The notes: generated by a model not told the origin, from the sequence alone. A stretch of DNA of 64,000 nucleotides from Ichthyophis bannanicus (GCA_033557465.1 CM066039.1:50001788-50065787); one strand, 5' to 3'. Shown: positions 10,765 through 23,118, counted from the first letter of the stretch. Program-made: numbers and translations.

Positions 10765-12208
10765 TGCTAATGCATTCAAAGCAATCAAAGGTTGCACGGT
10801 TTACAAATTTAGAGACATCCTGGGCATGTTTGACCAGAGTAAGGAATTCCCCCTTTTTTTCCTCAGGGAGAAGAGGGCTCATGAGTTCCAAGTCACCTAT
10901 AACTTCTTTGAGGAACATTCCCATATAAAGAATGTAGGAGCTAATCCTGGCTGCCAACACGGAGGATTGAAAACATAGACGCCCAAAGGCATCGAGCGTC
11001 CTCGATTCCCGGCCTGGAGGATTGGAAGAATGTGTTTTAGCACTCTTAATCCTACGCATCGCTGGTTCCACTACCATTGAATGGTATGGTAAAAGAGTCT
11101 TTTGAAAGCCAGGACAGCTTGGAACTCGGTATATGGTATCAAGTCGTCGAGAGTGTGGAGACACCATTAAAAGAGTTTCCCACATTCTTAGCATAAGATC
11201 ATGCAAGATTCTGTGAATGGGCAGAGTAGCTGCCTCTTTAGGAGCTTTAGGGTACTGAAGAATTTCTAATTCTTCTGCTCTGGGTTCCTTCTCTGGAGTC
11301 ACCATGATTGCAAGACCTCGAGCTAAATCACGCATAAAATCCTGGAAGGACATGTCTTCTGGAGGAGACATTCTGTATTGAGGAGAAGGAGATGGATCCT
11401 CCGGAAGGATAGTTCTAGTACCGGCAGAGTCAGAGTCATCGTAATCGGATGATTCGAAGTATCTCTGTGCCGGGTGTTCTTGCAATGCATAGTACTGGTA
11501 TCGCTCGAAGTCGGTATCGGGGTGTCTCGGTACCGATCCGTTGACACCTGAGATAGACTCAAGGCTCGGCATGGGGGGAAGTATACCCGCCGAGGCACTC
11601 AGTACCGATACCTGTGGAACCATCTGTAGCGATCTTAGCGGTACCAAAGCTGCTAAGAGGGCCGCTAGACTGCGTTCAATAGCAAGGATTCTGTGATCCA
11701 TCGCTCCTGCCGATACCTGGGTGTCGGCATCAGTGGAAGCGGCTACGACCCCAGAACATGGCACCAGTAGTTCTGCAGAGGTGGAAGCCTCTGGAACATT
11801 TTGGAGCCCCATTAATGCTTTAGAGACCGAGGCCTCCCGCCGGGGCTGTTTTGCCGGTGAATTTTCCTCAAAGGCAACGCCAGTGGCATCTCGAAACTTG
11901 GAAGGAGATCTACCCTTTGAGGACCAGCCAGTCTTAGAAGACTTAAGTTTAGTTACCTGCGATCCATGGGAGGAAGATAAAGCCCTGGAAGGCGTCAATG
12001 CAACTGACATCGTATCTGCGGCAAAAAGGGTACCGAGTTTTGCAGCTCTATTCTGCAGGCCCCTCTTGATCATCTTTCTGCAGGAGAGACACTCCGATGG
12101 AGAATGGTCAGGACCTAAACACTTAAGACACCATTCATGGGTGTCAGTGACGGATATGGTACCGCCACATTTAGAACATTTCTTGAAACCACTAGCTGGT
12201 TTCTCCAT
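10718..12208 (-). pseudogene. DIRS gag-like protein, proximal part
   Basis: This 496-codon frame lies first in the DIRS element, where gag is expected. The N-terminus has zinc-binding Cys pairs (CSKCGG, CLKCLGPDHSPSEC, CRKM) near residues 12-45. A Ser-rich stretch follows, then an acidic region with DFERYQYYALQEH and later a conserved-looking helical region. The last 11 residues are encoded by the inserted MITE, so the protein is truncated and fused. The real gene continues at 10578-10184. The role (capsid-like packaging) is inferred from position only. Confidence 0.75.
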
Positions 12209-12467
12209 GTTTGAAGAAAAATGGGCCTAGTGCCCAAAATGGCACCTAGCCCCGACAGGGGAAAGGCCCCTGAAAGAAAAATCTTTTGGAAAGCTAGTTT
12301 TTTGGTTGTTGTTTTTTTTAAAGAAGAAAAGAGAACCAGCGGTACTGGTAGGAGTCGAATGAAGGCAGACGTGACTACAAAAACCCAAAAGAATAAGGAC
12401 AAATTTTTCTGCGGTGACAGGGTATGCATCCTGTCGGCTCCGCGGAAAATGGAAAACTGAAGAGGAA

Positions 12468-12617
12468 GAGTTGGAAAGGCGGGAAGGCAGCACGCAGGCG
12501 CTGTGGGATGCTCCCAAAAGCTTTCCTATTGGACGCTAGGGAGCGTTCCCGCGCAGGCTCCGTTGGTACCGACGATACTCATATGTGAAGACTACATTCC
12601 TGCTTGTTCCTGGAGAT
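12468..12617 (-). repeat. DIRS right inverted terminal repeat
   Basis: This is the inverse of 6810-6960 with scattered differences. It ends in gttcctggagat. The promoter for the minus-strand transcript is expected here, but I cannot point to a specific core element. Confidence 0.87.
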
Positions 12618-12765
12618 TCTTATTTATTTTGTTTATTCATTTACATTTATGAATCACCTAACCAAAACTCAGCGCAATGTACAATACAGTCAAACAAATT
12701 ATTACTTAAATAAACATAATTTATAGACAAGTACAAACCTCAACACTAAAAATAAAATAAAAACT
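12618..12765 (-). mobile_element. LINE 3'-tail-like fragment, antisense
   Basis: The stretch 'tttattcatttacatttatg...cgcaatgtacaatacagt' resembles the antisense 3' tail of non-LTR elements, as also seen at 15.25 kb. No coding part is recognisable. 12765-13330 holds nothing I can name. Confidence 0.4.
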
Positions 12766-13332
12766 GCTTTCTGTGTTTTGTCTGTGAGTGAGAGCTGAAG
12801 AAAACAAAGATTTGTATTCTGAGACATATTGGAGATTTAAAAGAAAGACAACGTTTGAAAGGTCCGAGGCCAGCAAAAGCATGATTCTAAGGAGCAGGAA
12901 AGAGAAATGCTTCAGAGAAGAGTGGAGAAATAAACAAATCTTTTATTCAGGACCTGAGATAATTAATGGTAGTTTCTCCGAGAGATAAACTCCTCTCTGG
13001 CCTACTGAATGATACATGGAAAACATGCCCACACAGACGCTCTCCTTCATGTTACTGAAGTCTGTGGGAGTTTTCATTTCTGGCATTTCGTTTACTGCAG
13101 TCCTGAAGGGGAACTAAAGCTTCCTGTCCTGGCTCAGACTGTAGATTTCTTGGCGTATCTTTGGCTATTTAAATTGCTTCGATTTAGGTACTATACAGCT
13201 TATATTCCTGCTCACCCCACTTCCGAATTTATACACACTCCTAGCGCAGGAGGGAAGGCTTTCCTATCCTGCAATGTTTCTCATTTATGTGAAGTAGAAA
13301 AGCACGATGACAAGAAATACACACTGAAACCT

Positions 13333-13795
13333 TAGAAGCCTTATTTGTGCTTTGGACATCTGAAAACGGGCATTGAGATGTCGAAAGCATGGTGAAGTCT
13401 CCAGAAGCATTTTAGAACCAGGGTCTGTGGATGTACCGATCTCAAAAACATACTAGACGTCCAGAGTTGCATCTAAGGTTATACCCGCTCCATGGGGAAA
13501 GTGCTGGTTTTGACCATAAAACATCCAGAGATCGTGGAAAAGACGTCACTGCACCATCCTCTGCACAATCACAGTGATAGCAGCAATGAGATTGGAACCC
13601 TGGTTTTACTGGTCTTTGCCCACTACTATAGCCATTAGGCTATCCCTAGACATGCACAAACTAGAATACTAGACGTCCAAATTGTGCACATTGATGTCTG
13701 TACAATAGTGCCTGAACTTGGCCTTACCTGCTTTTTTTCCCAGGCATTCTGGTTTGAATGACTTGGACGTCATTTGTAAAATTTTACTTTTTGTG
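13333..13795 (+). mobile_element. TIR element with tRNA-like interior, unsplit copy
   Basis: It starts ttagaagccttatttgtgc and ends ggacgtcatttgtaaaattt, which are approximate inverses of each other. The interior at 13570-13645 reads on the minus strand as a tRNA-like A box (tagcctaatggctatag) and B box (agggttccaatctc). It matches the split copy at 3305-3613 plus 4546-4805 throughout. No coding capacity is seen. It could be a SINE-bearing MITE. Confidence 0.6.
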
Positions 13796-13799
13796 TCAT

Positions 13800-14330
13800 T
13801 TCCAAGGTAGCGTGAAACAAAAAAGGGCAACATTGCGTTTTGGCATGTGCTAAAACGACAGAGTAAAACAAAAATAAAGCAAAAATCTTTTCTGTGCGCA
13901 TCCCTAACCTAGTGCGTCCTTTGTTCTCTCTTGCTATCGGAGAGAAGGTGCTTGCTTTTCTGTTCTGATAAACCCAAAGGCAAGAAGAGACTTTGAAAAA
14001 TGTGAACTGATTACAAGCGAAATTGCAAACTGAAACATGCTGCATCAACAGAGGAAGACCTTAAATTCATATGCGCTGATAATAAATGGGAAAGCAACAG
14101 CACCAGCAGAAACAAATAAACAGAAAAGAGACAGAAAATAATCTAGAGAGAACCCAAAGCAGTTCTACGGAGAACTGGGGAAGAGCGTCAGTACAGTGAA
14201 AATACCACCAACTTGCCCAGGACATGGGAGGGAGAAGAATTCAAGCAAACAAGAGAATACATGGGGTATAAATGATATAAATATTAGTGAATCATTAGGG
14301 GTTATTTTAGAAGCCATTCCATGTGTAAAA
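13800..14330. other. No gene recognised
   Basis: A-rich unique-looking sequence without recognisable coding or repeat structure. Confidence 0.4.
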
Positions 14331-14334
14331 TCAG

Positions 14335-14815
14335 GCATCTACACATAGCAATGGCACGCCCAATATTCAGAAGGGTTCTGTTAGCAGGATCTGCTAACTG
14401 GATAAACCCCACTCATCCCAATCTTTGGCGGCACTCTCCATATAGTGCCGTTGACTATCCCCTCTAAACGCTGCAGCACTATCTGGATAGTGCTGGGCAG
14501 TCTATGGGCAGGGCGAGAACAGTGCAAGGACTTATCCAGTCAGCAGCAGTTTTTAGTCCGTTACTGGATAAGGGGCCACATAAAATTAGGCAAAAAATGG
14601 AGCCCTTATTTTATGTGGTGTGGCTATCTGAATAGCAGCTAAACACTGCCACTATCCAGAAAGCCAGTGACCGTCACCACTGAAACCATATATTCAGCAG
14701 ACACTGCTATTCCAGTGCCTCCGCTGAATATCCATTTTTATTTTTGCCTGCAGTGGTAGGCGCTGTAAAAATACTGAAACCGCCAGCAGAATATCACCCT
14801 GGGCAATTTTAGAAA
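14335..14815. repeat. Dispersed 'atattcag' repeat, long copy
   Basis: It opens near cacgcccaatattcag and closes near ctgctgaatatcca and cagcagaatatcaccc, giving inverted 'atattcag' ends. It shares internal words (gatagtgccgttga, tatccagt, tgctatctgaat-like) with copies at 6553, 16955 and 57445. It is probably a nonautonomous DNA element; the superfamily is unknown. Confidence 0.5.
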
Positions 14816-14819
14816 AGGG

Positions 14820-15150
14820 TTCAATTTACATGTGGATGTAGATATGGTAGAGGGGATGGAAACATATCCCTATGAGGAAAGGCTTAAAAGTTTAGCGCTC
14901 TTTAACTTGGAAAAATTACGGCTGATAGAGGGCTATAAATTAATGAATGGAGTAGAATGGGTAAACGTAGATTGGTTGTTTACCCGTTCAAAAAGTAGAA
15001 GGACTAGGGGACATGCAATGAAGTTACAATATTTTTTCACTCAACATGTAATCAAACTCTGGAATTCATTACTAGAGGATGTAGCAAAAGCTGTTAGTGT
15101 ATCTAGATTTAAAAGAGGTTTGAACAATGTTATTACGTAGAGGTTGTAAG
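14820..15150 (+). mobile_element. CR1-like LINE C-terminal fragment
   Basis: The open frame 14832-15140 encodes YEERLKSLALFNLEKLR, IEGYKLMNGVEWV and VIKLWNSLLEDVAKAV, the pattern of the extreme C-terminus of CR1-group LINE proteins. The ending resembles the CR1 fragment at 25245 ('ctctggaat...agaggatg..gtaaaagctgttag'). It is a 5'-truncated remnant. Confidence 0.65.
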
Positions 15151-15244
15151 GGTGTGTGTTGTAGGCATGGTTAGGGGCATGGCTATTATGGGTCAAAAAT
15201 TTATACTGGCTTTCCTTTCTCTCTGTCAGACTTATTTCACGCCC

Positions 15245-15900
15245 AAGAACACAATCATTTATTTATTTATTTAACCTGTTTTTTTTTATACCGCCTTATC
15301 CTGAAATCAAAGCGGTTTACATTAAACTCAAATCATGAACAGGATACATTATAATTGGTTTAATAATAATAAAAGGCAATAGAAAATGGAAAATAATGAC
15401 ATTCTAAGATAGAACAGAAGGACAGAGGTATAAGAGGTAATCAGGGGAGGGGGTAGAGCTTCTAAATGTTCTGGGAGTATAATAGGAAGGGCTGTTTTTA
15501 TTGTTTACATCCTTAGGTGATACCCAGATTAATGTTGGTGTTAAAAGCCTGTTGGAAAAGGTATGTCTTGAGTGCTGCTTTGAATTTTGGAAATGATGAC
15601 ACAAAGTGTAGGGCTGGTGGACGTGAGTTCCATGATGCAGGGCCGAGAAGGAAAAAGGAGGAATTGTGGGTGCTGTCTAGGTGGACATTTGTTGGGGCCG
15701 GCAGATAGAGACGGTGGGTGTGTCTGGAACAGACGTATAGGTGCATATGGGATAATATGGGAGGATACGTAAGCAGGAATATCGGAATTGAGGACCTTAT
15801 AGATTGTAATGAGTAATTTATATTGACTACGATAAAGGTTGGGGAGCCAGTGAGACTTGATGAATAATGGGATGACATGCTCTTAACGGGAGGAGTGATG
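15245..15900 (-). mobile_element. L2-like LINE 3' fragment
   Basis: On the minus strand, frames 15878-15513 and 15604-15404 encode the RT C-terminus (LLGPASWNSRPPALHF, FKAALKTYLFQQAF) with a frameshift. The 3' tail, at 15290-15330 on the plus strand, reads ccgccttatcctgaaatcaa and agcggtttacat, as in the L2 at 50.4 kb. It is a truncated, dead copy. Confidence 0.75.
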
Positions 15901-15954
15901 AAGATGGACTGATTGTAAGCGCATTAGCTGATATATTTTTCTATTCTGCTAGTT

Positions 15955-16815
15955 CACACCCCCTTTTATTTTATAATTATATCCATATCCAACTCATCGC
16001 TAAGACCTGTCGCTTCTTTCTCTTCAACATTGGCAAAATCCGCCCCTTTCTCTCTGAGCTCACTACTAAAACCCTCATCCATTCCCTAATCACCTCCCGT
16101 CTTGATTATTGTAACCTCCTTGCTGGTCTCCCTCAGTCTCATCTCTTCCCTCTTCAGTCTATTCAGCACTCCGCTGCCCGTTTGATTTTCCATCAGCCTC
16201 GTTTTGCCCACATCACTCCTCTCCTCAGATCTCTTCACTGGCTCCCTATCCGTTTCTGTATTCACTTTAAGCTTTGCCTTCTGACCTATAAGTGCATTCA
16301 CTCTGTGGCTCCTGAGTACCTTTCTTCTCTCATTTTTCCCTATTTCCCCCCTCGTGTACTCCGTTCTTCTTCCCAATTGCTTCTTGCTATGCCCTGCTCC
16401 TCTATTGCCAACACCAGATTACACTCTTTCACTTTGCTGCTCCCTACGCTTGGAATAAACTTCCTTTGTCTATACGTCAGGCATCTTCTTTGCCCCTCTT
16501 CAAATTCAAGTGAAAAGCTCATCTTTTCGCCTCTGCCTTTGGCTCTTGATTTTGCTGTTCTCCTTCCTTCCCCTCTTATTTCACCTTTCTTTCTTCCTCT
16601 TACACTTGTTCTTACCTCTTTCCTTTGTCCTGTCTCTCCTGCTCTTGTCTCTTTGCCCTTGTTCTTATCTTTTTTCTACTCCTTTTCTTGCTTTGTCTTT
16701 TTAGATTGTAAGCTCTTTTGGGCAGGAACTGTCTTTTTGTGTTTTCATTGTACAGCGCTGCGTGCGCCTGGTAGCGCTTTATAAACGCTTAGTAGTACCG
16801 GTAGTAGTAATTATC
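15955..16815 (+). mobile_element. L2-like LINE 3' fragment
   Basis: Across several frames it encodes KTLIHSLITSRLDYCN-type sequence, then RFAHITPLLRSLHWLPIRF and LLTYKCIHSVAPEYLSSL (frame 16182-16784). The 3' end has attgtaagctcttttgggca, 'tagcgctttataaacg' and a tag/gtag trinucleotide tail. This is the standard end of an L2-group LINE. It is 5'-truncated. Confidence 0.8.
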
Positions 16816-16954
16816 AGCATTTTATATTATTTATTCTTTTAAGCTTTATAAACCAGGGATGGGTTGCTAGGAGTTGGCAATGACTCGATGGCGCACATCA
16901 ACAAACTGCCTTGATACATTGACAAAAGGCAGTATAACAAAACCTCAGTAAACT

Positions 16955-17265
16955 ATAAACGATGGGCGGGATATGCAAAGGGATTAACAGCTAGCAGACC
17001 TGCTATCCGTGTTAATCCCTCTACCCCGGGTGCCACCACTGCACGCCCCAACGCCATCCAGTTAGTATCGGGGCATTCTGGGGCAGAACTTGGCCATAAC
17101 TGGGCAGTGGCTGAATATTGCCGCAACCTGGTTAGCTTCCTGTCAATTCGGGCAACCTGGATATTCACTACCAGGGCCAGATATGACTCCGTCATTGAAT
17201 ACGCAGGTTTAAGTTTCAGTGCTGGCAGCTATCCGCTGCCAATGAATATCACCCCTACACATGTA
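16955..17265. repeat. Dispersed 'atattcag' repeat copy
   Basis: It contains gcattctggggcagaactt, gtggctgaatattgcc, 'ggatattcacta' and ends ccaatgaatatcaccc. It belongs with the copies at 14.33 and 57.45 kb by shared words and internal direct/inverted 'atattca'. Confidence 0.45.
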
Positions 17266-18545
17266 TTCCCCATGTCATATAGGGAATTCACATGAATGAC
17301 CAAAAATGGCCATGTTGCGATTTACACCTGCTTCCTGGCACAGATCTGTGTTTAAAAAGTGCTTGTTTTGACCAGGCAGGGGGATTAAGGAAGTTAGCCT
17401 TTTTAATCCCCCTTTCTTCAATTCCCCCTTCAAATCAAAAGGATGGAAAGATAATGGCCTCTGTGGTTAACGGATGGCATTCATACATACAGGTTTGCAA
17501 AACGGCTTACATACATGTGTAAGCGCCAGCACCCATATGTATGTAAGTTGCAAAATACCAAGCTCCACATGTAAGCTTGTATAACGGCTCGTCCCGCTGT
17601 CCACGGATGCAGAGCCGCAAGCACTCCTCCGCTTTCTTCTAGGTATTTTACAAATGGCTCCACATTTAGCCAAAGCCTTTCTAAAACACCACTGGAACTG
17701 TGAACCTCACGACCTCGATGTTTCAATTCTTATCTCTACATCTCTTCTAAAATGTGTCTTATTGCCTCCTCCCACAGAACTCTCAGAAGACGATGGAGGG
17801 AATTAGTGTGACCCCTTATTCCTGCTAATTGTATACATTTTATACTTTGTCACTGTCTTTTGGCAGTGTTGTGGGTTTTATAATAAAGATATTGGACTTG
17901 GTAACAATGCTGTTCTGTGATCTCTCTCATATACAAAATAGGTCAGAGCTTACTTTATAGACAAAAAGGAAGTGGAACTGTGGGAGGGAAGTGCAGGAGG
18001 GCTGGGGCAGGAGCAACAGGAGAAGAAGGGCCGGATTAGTCTGTTCTGCTCCAGGCTCACACCTTCGCCTCCTCTTTCCTGAAGGCTGCCTTGAAGGAAC
18101 GGATTAGAGCAGAACACGTATGCTACTCTGAAGTCTGAAAAAAAAGCGGGTAACTGCATTTCAGAATGTTCCCCAAGAAATGAATGTAACCTTGGGCTCA
18201 GGGAAGGAATTACAGTCCTTCTTTTGACTCTCTCCGCTAGTGTAATCATGATGCCAAGTACCGGTAGTTACCTTGGACCAGAACCTTTTGGGAAAGCGGA
18301 TTTTCACATTCGAGTGCTATGGTTCCCACACTAGCTACTGAGATCACAGAAATAATTCCAGCAATTAGTGGGAGTAAAAAGCAGCTAAATAGAATTAAGT
18401 TAGAGGTGAAAATCAGTTTGATGTTACAGAATGAGGTCAACAAGCAAGTAGAAGGAATTTCAAGTATTTCTCTTAATTATTAGATGAATAAATAAGTTGG
18501 ATTGGAACAGTTAAAGCTAGCAAGGTGATGGTAAACAGTTTACAC
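17266..18545. other. No gene recognised
   Basis: No domain, RNA or element is identified. A polyadenylation-like 'aataaagatattgg' near 17882 may mark the end of an old retroelement or LTR. Confidence 0.4.
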
Positions 18546-18574
18546 TTAGGGGTATGTTTACTAAACTGCAGTAA

Positions 18575-18665
18575 TGTTACAGACCGCGCGTTATGTAACG
18601 TTAACGAGCGTTAGGTAACATTAACGTGCATTATGTAACGTTAACGCGCGTTAACGTTACTTAAT
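18575..18665. repeat. Harbinger subterminal repeats
   Basis: Tandem 20-22 bp units of the form cgcgttatgtaacgttaa occur three to four times. The matching inverted word gtaacgcgcgttag lies near the other end at 21821. Subterminal repeats of this kind often bind transposase; here that is inference. Confidence 0.7.
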
Positions 18666-21657
18666 GATTGTTAACGTCCCCGGCAGAGGGTGGAGAGAGG
18701 GCAGAAGGAAGGGGTCAATGGGCGGGGAGTGGGCGGGGAGAGGCTCCCTGCACACTAACGCGCTAAACTGAAGGGCTGAATCCTACCACGAATGAAAACC
18801 TGCCGTTAGATGCACATTTGCAGGAGAGAGAAACCATTTCAGTGTCAGCAATGTACAGCATAGACAGGGAGCCCAAAAAACGTGATAGTAGTGCTCCATT
18901 TCCAACACCAGCATAGTGCCCAAGTATGAAAGGCCACTATGGTGATGGTGCAAGTGGGGCATAGGGGGATGCAGGTGTGACATGTAGCGGGGGCAGCTGG
19001 GGCACAGGGAGGACTAGGCAGGCGCCTAGGTGGCACATAGGAACATAGACACCAGAAATCAGCATGACACAGCTGACAAAGGCCAAACACAATCCACCTA
19101 CATCTACCTGGTCCACCCAAGCTAACAGTTACCAGGGCACTGATCTGACAACCCCCCAGCCAACCCTCCCCCAAGCGGAAGGGACAGACTATTGGTAGGC
19201 GATGATGGGGGGGGATGTGAGGATGCTCATGTATGCCCCATGCCCCAGACCCCGCTCCCTAGGCGACCACCTACACACACAGTGGATGGCCTGGGACTGC
19301 GCATTACCAGCAACGACAGCATATGGCCAAGTCAGCATGGCAGGGGGTGTGTGTGCCCGTGCTGGAGGGGGCACTGGCACCTGCCTGCAGTGGACCTACG
19401 CCATGCCCTGTACCAGTACATGGTGTGCAGTGCAACATACAAAGTTTGGCTGAGAAAAAGTACCGGTAGCCCCAGGGACCACCATGCATCTGTGGCAGCA
19501 GTGTGGTGCAGTACACCCAGCCAGTGTGTCCAGAAGCAGAGGGTCACAGGTTCAAGCCTCAGTTGTGCTTCCTGTAGAGCATGTCCCTATGTTTTACCCT
19601 ACAATGCAGATACAACAGCAACATGTGCAAAGCCCAAAGCAGCGGCGAACAGGGGTACAAACACCCACTCACACAGGCTCCACAATCCAAAGATGCATGG
19701 AGAGTCAGGCTGTTGGCCCCAGGTTATCACCAGAGCACTACTACTACCTCCTGCACAGTTTAGCACTGTCGGCACTGTGATCAGGACCAGTGTGGCGGGC
19801 AGGATTGCCAACCACCCCTATCTTTGCACAATACTGCAATAGGAGCATGTGTGTGTATGTCTATCCATTGTTTTGTGGCTGCCCACACCTCACCGGACCC
19901 ACAATGTCCCACTGTTACCAGCGTTAGCCTGAATATGTGCATAATGAGGAGCAAGGTGTCATGGGTATGGCCCACACAGAGCGGATTGGCCAGGATGCCT
20001 CTTCACAGGGTGAGGGGCAATGGCTGGGACACTGTAGTGCCCGACCACCAGCTGCATGGACAGGGTGGCCACAGCATGGCATGCTGGGAGGGCACTCACT
20101 CTGACTGAGCAGTGACCATGGAATGTCTAGGTTCCCACATAGCGCTCTACATTATCTGCCTTCAGTGATACTTTTGTGTTCCCAGTGCTGTGGCCCCAAT
20201 CACTGAGATGCCTGCTTGGTGCATGTAGTTCCTCTGTAAGCATGCACTATGGACTGGCTAGTGGATTGTCTGCAGTTAGACTGTGCATGGTGGGAACACT
20301 TATAATGTGCAGTCTGGCTGTGCTGTCTGCTGGTGACTGGCAGACAGTGGTGTGAGGCAGTTGGGGTGTTCTAGACCCAACCCCAGCATTGCTGCTGATC
20401 TGCCCCAGTCACAGGTATGGCTCTGGCCTACCAACCCTGGAGGGCTGTCACATACCAGCAGGATGGAGGTTGCTTCACTGGAGCTGGGGCACCTGTCCCT
20501 TACCTACAAAAAGGGTGATGTGGGCCCTTTGGGGTATGTAGTGTATACCACTTTGACCTTATAAAGGCACTGCTACGCACATCTCATGCAGGTCTAGAAA
20601 CCCCTCTGCCCTGATAACAGGTGCCCATGTCAGCCAGACCCAAACACAGGGTACACACTAATCTGGGTGGTGTCTGGTCCCAGAGGGCCACATGTGACTG
20701 CAGGATAAAGATGGACACCAAATTACCTTCAGCTGCACTGCAAGGAACACCTGTCACACACTGGCAGTGATAGGAATGTACAGCAGGGCCTATCTCTAGC
20801 ACCACATGTACTGCGGACCTAGTGCTGGGCACTCATCCTATCCACCAGGGAGAACACAGAACCTGCACAATGGCATGGTCTGTAGCTACTCTGTGCCAGT
20901 ATCTCGCACTGTCAGTTCGTCTTTCCAAGCTGAGGTACTGGAGAGGTGCAGACCCCATTTGCTGATCAACTGTAGACAGCTATCAGCATGTGCATTGCAT
21001 CATGGGTACTGGTGGGGTTGCCCTATCCTGGTACTCAGAGCAGACAATTTGTGCAGTGACCTGCAGTCCTTCTGTACCCAGCCATTGCTGTGACATACAC
21101 CACGGAGGTATAGCCTACCGGTTAATACGATGTCATTCTCGGCAGTGTTCATGGATTCAATTCCTCATTGTTCCCTCCTCTCATGCCTGTCCTACTCAAA
21201 TAGTGTGCATGCCTGTAACAGTCATATTTTTGCAGATTTGTGCTGCCAGCCCATAATACCCTTGCCACAACTGCCAACATTCCCTCGGTCCGTTTATCTG
21301 CGTCTGTCAGCTGTGTAGAGTCCTGTCTGCCTGTGCAGGCTGTCACCCCATGTCCTGCACTGCTACCCTTTCCTGCATTGTGCCTCTTCTTGCTTGCCTC
21401 GCCTGTGCCTGATCTGCATGGCACCACCACTCCTCTGTCCACCCATCATTGTAACTATCATGCCATCTCTGCCTCCACTGGGGGTCACGTATTCTCATCG
21501 TCTGCCACCAACTGTCTTTCCAGTACTTTACATTGCCAACACCCTGTGCTGTGGTACATTTTCCCCCACCATGTTTGTCATCAGTACTGGCAGCCACATG
21601 GGATGCCCTCAGATATGGCAGGTCCAGCGGCTCCCAGCTCTACCTCCTTCACTCACC

Positions 21658-21830
21658 TAACAAGGCACCTTATAAGGCACCTAACAGGGCACCTTATAAG
21701 GCACCTCACAAGGCAACTTATCAGGCACCTTACTTATAAGGCACCTTACTAGGCACCTTACAAGGCGCCCTACAAAGCACCTTACAAGGCGCCTTGTAAG
21801 GCGCCTTATGAAGCACCTTGTAACGCGCGT
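21658..21830. repeat. Tandem 'aaggcacctta' minisatellite
   Basis: About a dozen degenerate 10-12 bp units (aaggcaccttat, aaggcgccttac and similar) lie head to tail. Each unit is close to self-complementary, so the block can fold. It lies just inside the right end of the Harbinger element. Confidence 0.9.
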
Positions 21831-21964
21831 TAGTTTGTAACATGTGTTGGCTGATACGGCTTGCTGTAACGATGCGCCGCACACGCCTTTATATGGGCAT
21901 CTGTACCTTTACCGCAGAACCTAACGCAAATGACATTACCGCAGTTTAGTAAACAAACCCCTTA

Positions 21965-23118
21965 GTAGCATATCAAGGAAGATTTCAAATGAAACTCTTA
22001 AGCATGTAACATAACATTTTCCTTTTCCCAAAGCATATAGGAACATTGAATATTCTCTGCAATAACTAACTTTGAGCTCTACAGTATGGAATAAACTTCT
22101 CCTTTTTTCAATAGGTAACAATTCTGTTGGGTAAATAATGTTGAAATCAATTTCTCACAGACTCCCCAAATCAAGTTAGGAGAATATAAAACAATATCTC
22201 AAAGTTTGGGATTAGAAATCTCTTTTTATGCTCAAATAGCAACAATAAAGTTCTGGTGCACCCAAGTGTTTCTAAGAGGATCACTGCCCTTTACTTATTT
22301 CTCCTAAAGTCTTTACCTAACTTGTGATGTCCTCTTCATCTGTCTAGAGATGGGACCCTCGATATCACTACAGGTGTTGTCCTACTATGCTGTCCGTCCT
22401 TCCTTCCTCTGTTCTGGTCTCGCAGGAGCTCTTCAGAGTCAGGAACACCCTACTCCTTAACTTACAATAAAGGAATACTGAGGCTGAGGTTACCTTCAGT
22501 GTCCTGTATAACCAGTGTGTCCTGTCTAAACACACTCACCCTTAAATTCTTATTCATGCTCAGACACACCCTTTATGCAGTAAAATTCCAGACTTTGGAA
22601 CACAGCTTCACTGAGACTTCCTAAAAAGAACTTCAACAACACTGGAAAGATCGATAAGAGAACCTCAGCTCCAGCTCAGCCCTCACACCCTACAGCTGTA
22701 AAAAAAAAAATCAGGAATTTCCAACCATAGCAGGAAGAAGCACTGCAGTCCAAACAACCGCTCACAGTTGGCGCAAGCAGGCAATCATCCTTTCAGCAAC
22801 ACCACACAAAATTCTCATCCATTCATAGAACTTCTGACAGGAACACAAATCAGCAGCTGAAATTCTTTCTGCTCAGGCTTAAAATCAAGGTGAAAACCTC
22901 ACCTACACTGGGGAATAACACCGCTAGCCCTTTGAAATGAACAGCAAGCAGGGAGCACAAGAAAACCGAGATAAAGCAGTATACCCTCTGATATTTTAGA
23001 GTTTTTTCCAGGAAAAACACTTTAGCAGCAAGCGCTGAGAAGAGTCTTCACTCCAGAAAGAACAGCACCTCAATCACACAATTCTGACTAGTCACTCAGT
23101 AAGCTTAAACAGAAAAAA
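21965..23118. other. No gene; unassigned, possibly old LTR
   Basis: The sequence is AC-rich and lacks recognisable coding motifs. It resembles LTR-type DNA in composition but I cannot find paired ends or a duplication. Confidence 0.3.

Larger units (their letters stand above)
6780..12617 (-). mobile_element. DIRS-type tyrosine-recombinase retrotransposon
   Basis: This is a complete-looking DIRS element of about 5.84 kb. Its order on the minus strand is: 5' inverted terminal repeat, gag-like gene, overlapping RT/RNase H, tyrosine recombinase, internal complementary region (ICR), 3' inverted terminal repeat. DIRS elements integrate through a circular intermediate and leave no target duplication, and none is seen. 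The coding genes have frameshifts, stops and a MITE insertion, so this copy is not autonomous. Confidence 0.9.
18549..21961. mobile_element. PIF-Harbinger-type DNA transposon, 3.4 kb
   Basis: The left end ggggtatgtttactaaactg and the right end, read on the minus strand as ggggtttgtttactaaactg, are near-perfect inverted repeats of about 27 bp. TTA flanks both sides (18546-18548 and 21962-21964), the 3-bp duplication used by PIF-Harbinger elements. I find no recognisable transposase or Myb-like protein. The 216-codon frame at 19192 has no conserved motif. It is probably nonautonomous or very decayed, with much unique internal DNA. Confidence 0.8.

Noticed and set aside
16182..16784. 200-codon frame as a host gene
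   Set aside because: The first third is the L2 RT C-terminus and the rest is the CT-rich 3' region of the same LINE.
18549..18665. Telomere- or centromere-like satellite
   Set aside because: The repeats are confined to the subterminal part of one DNA transposon and mirrored at its other end.
19192..19842. 216-codon frame inside the Harbinger element as a transposase
   Set aside because: No DDE, Myb or other conserved motif. It overlaps equally long frames on both strands and its composition looks like chance.
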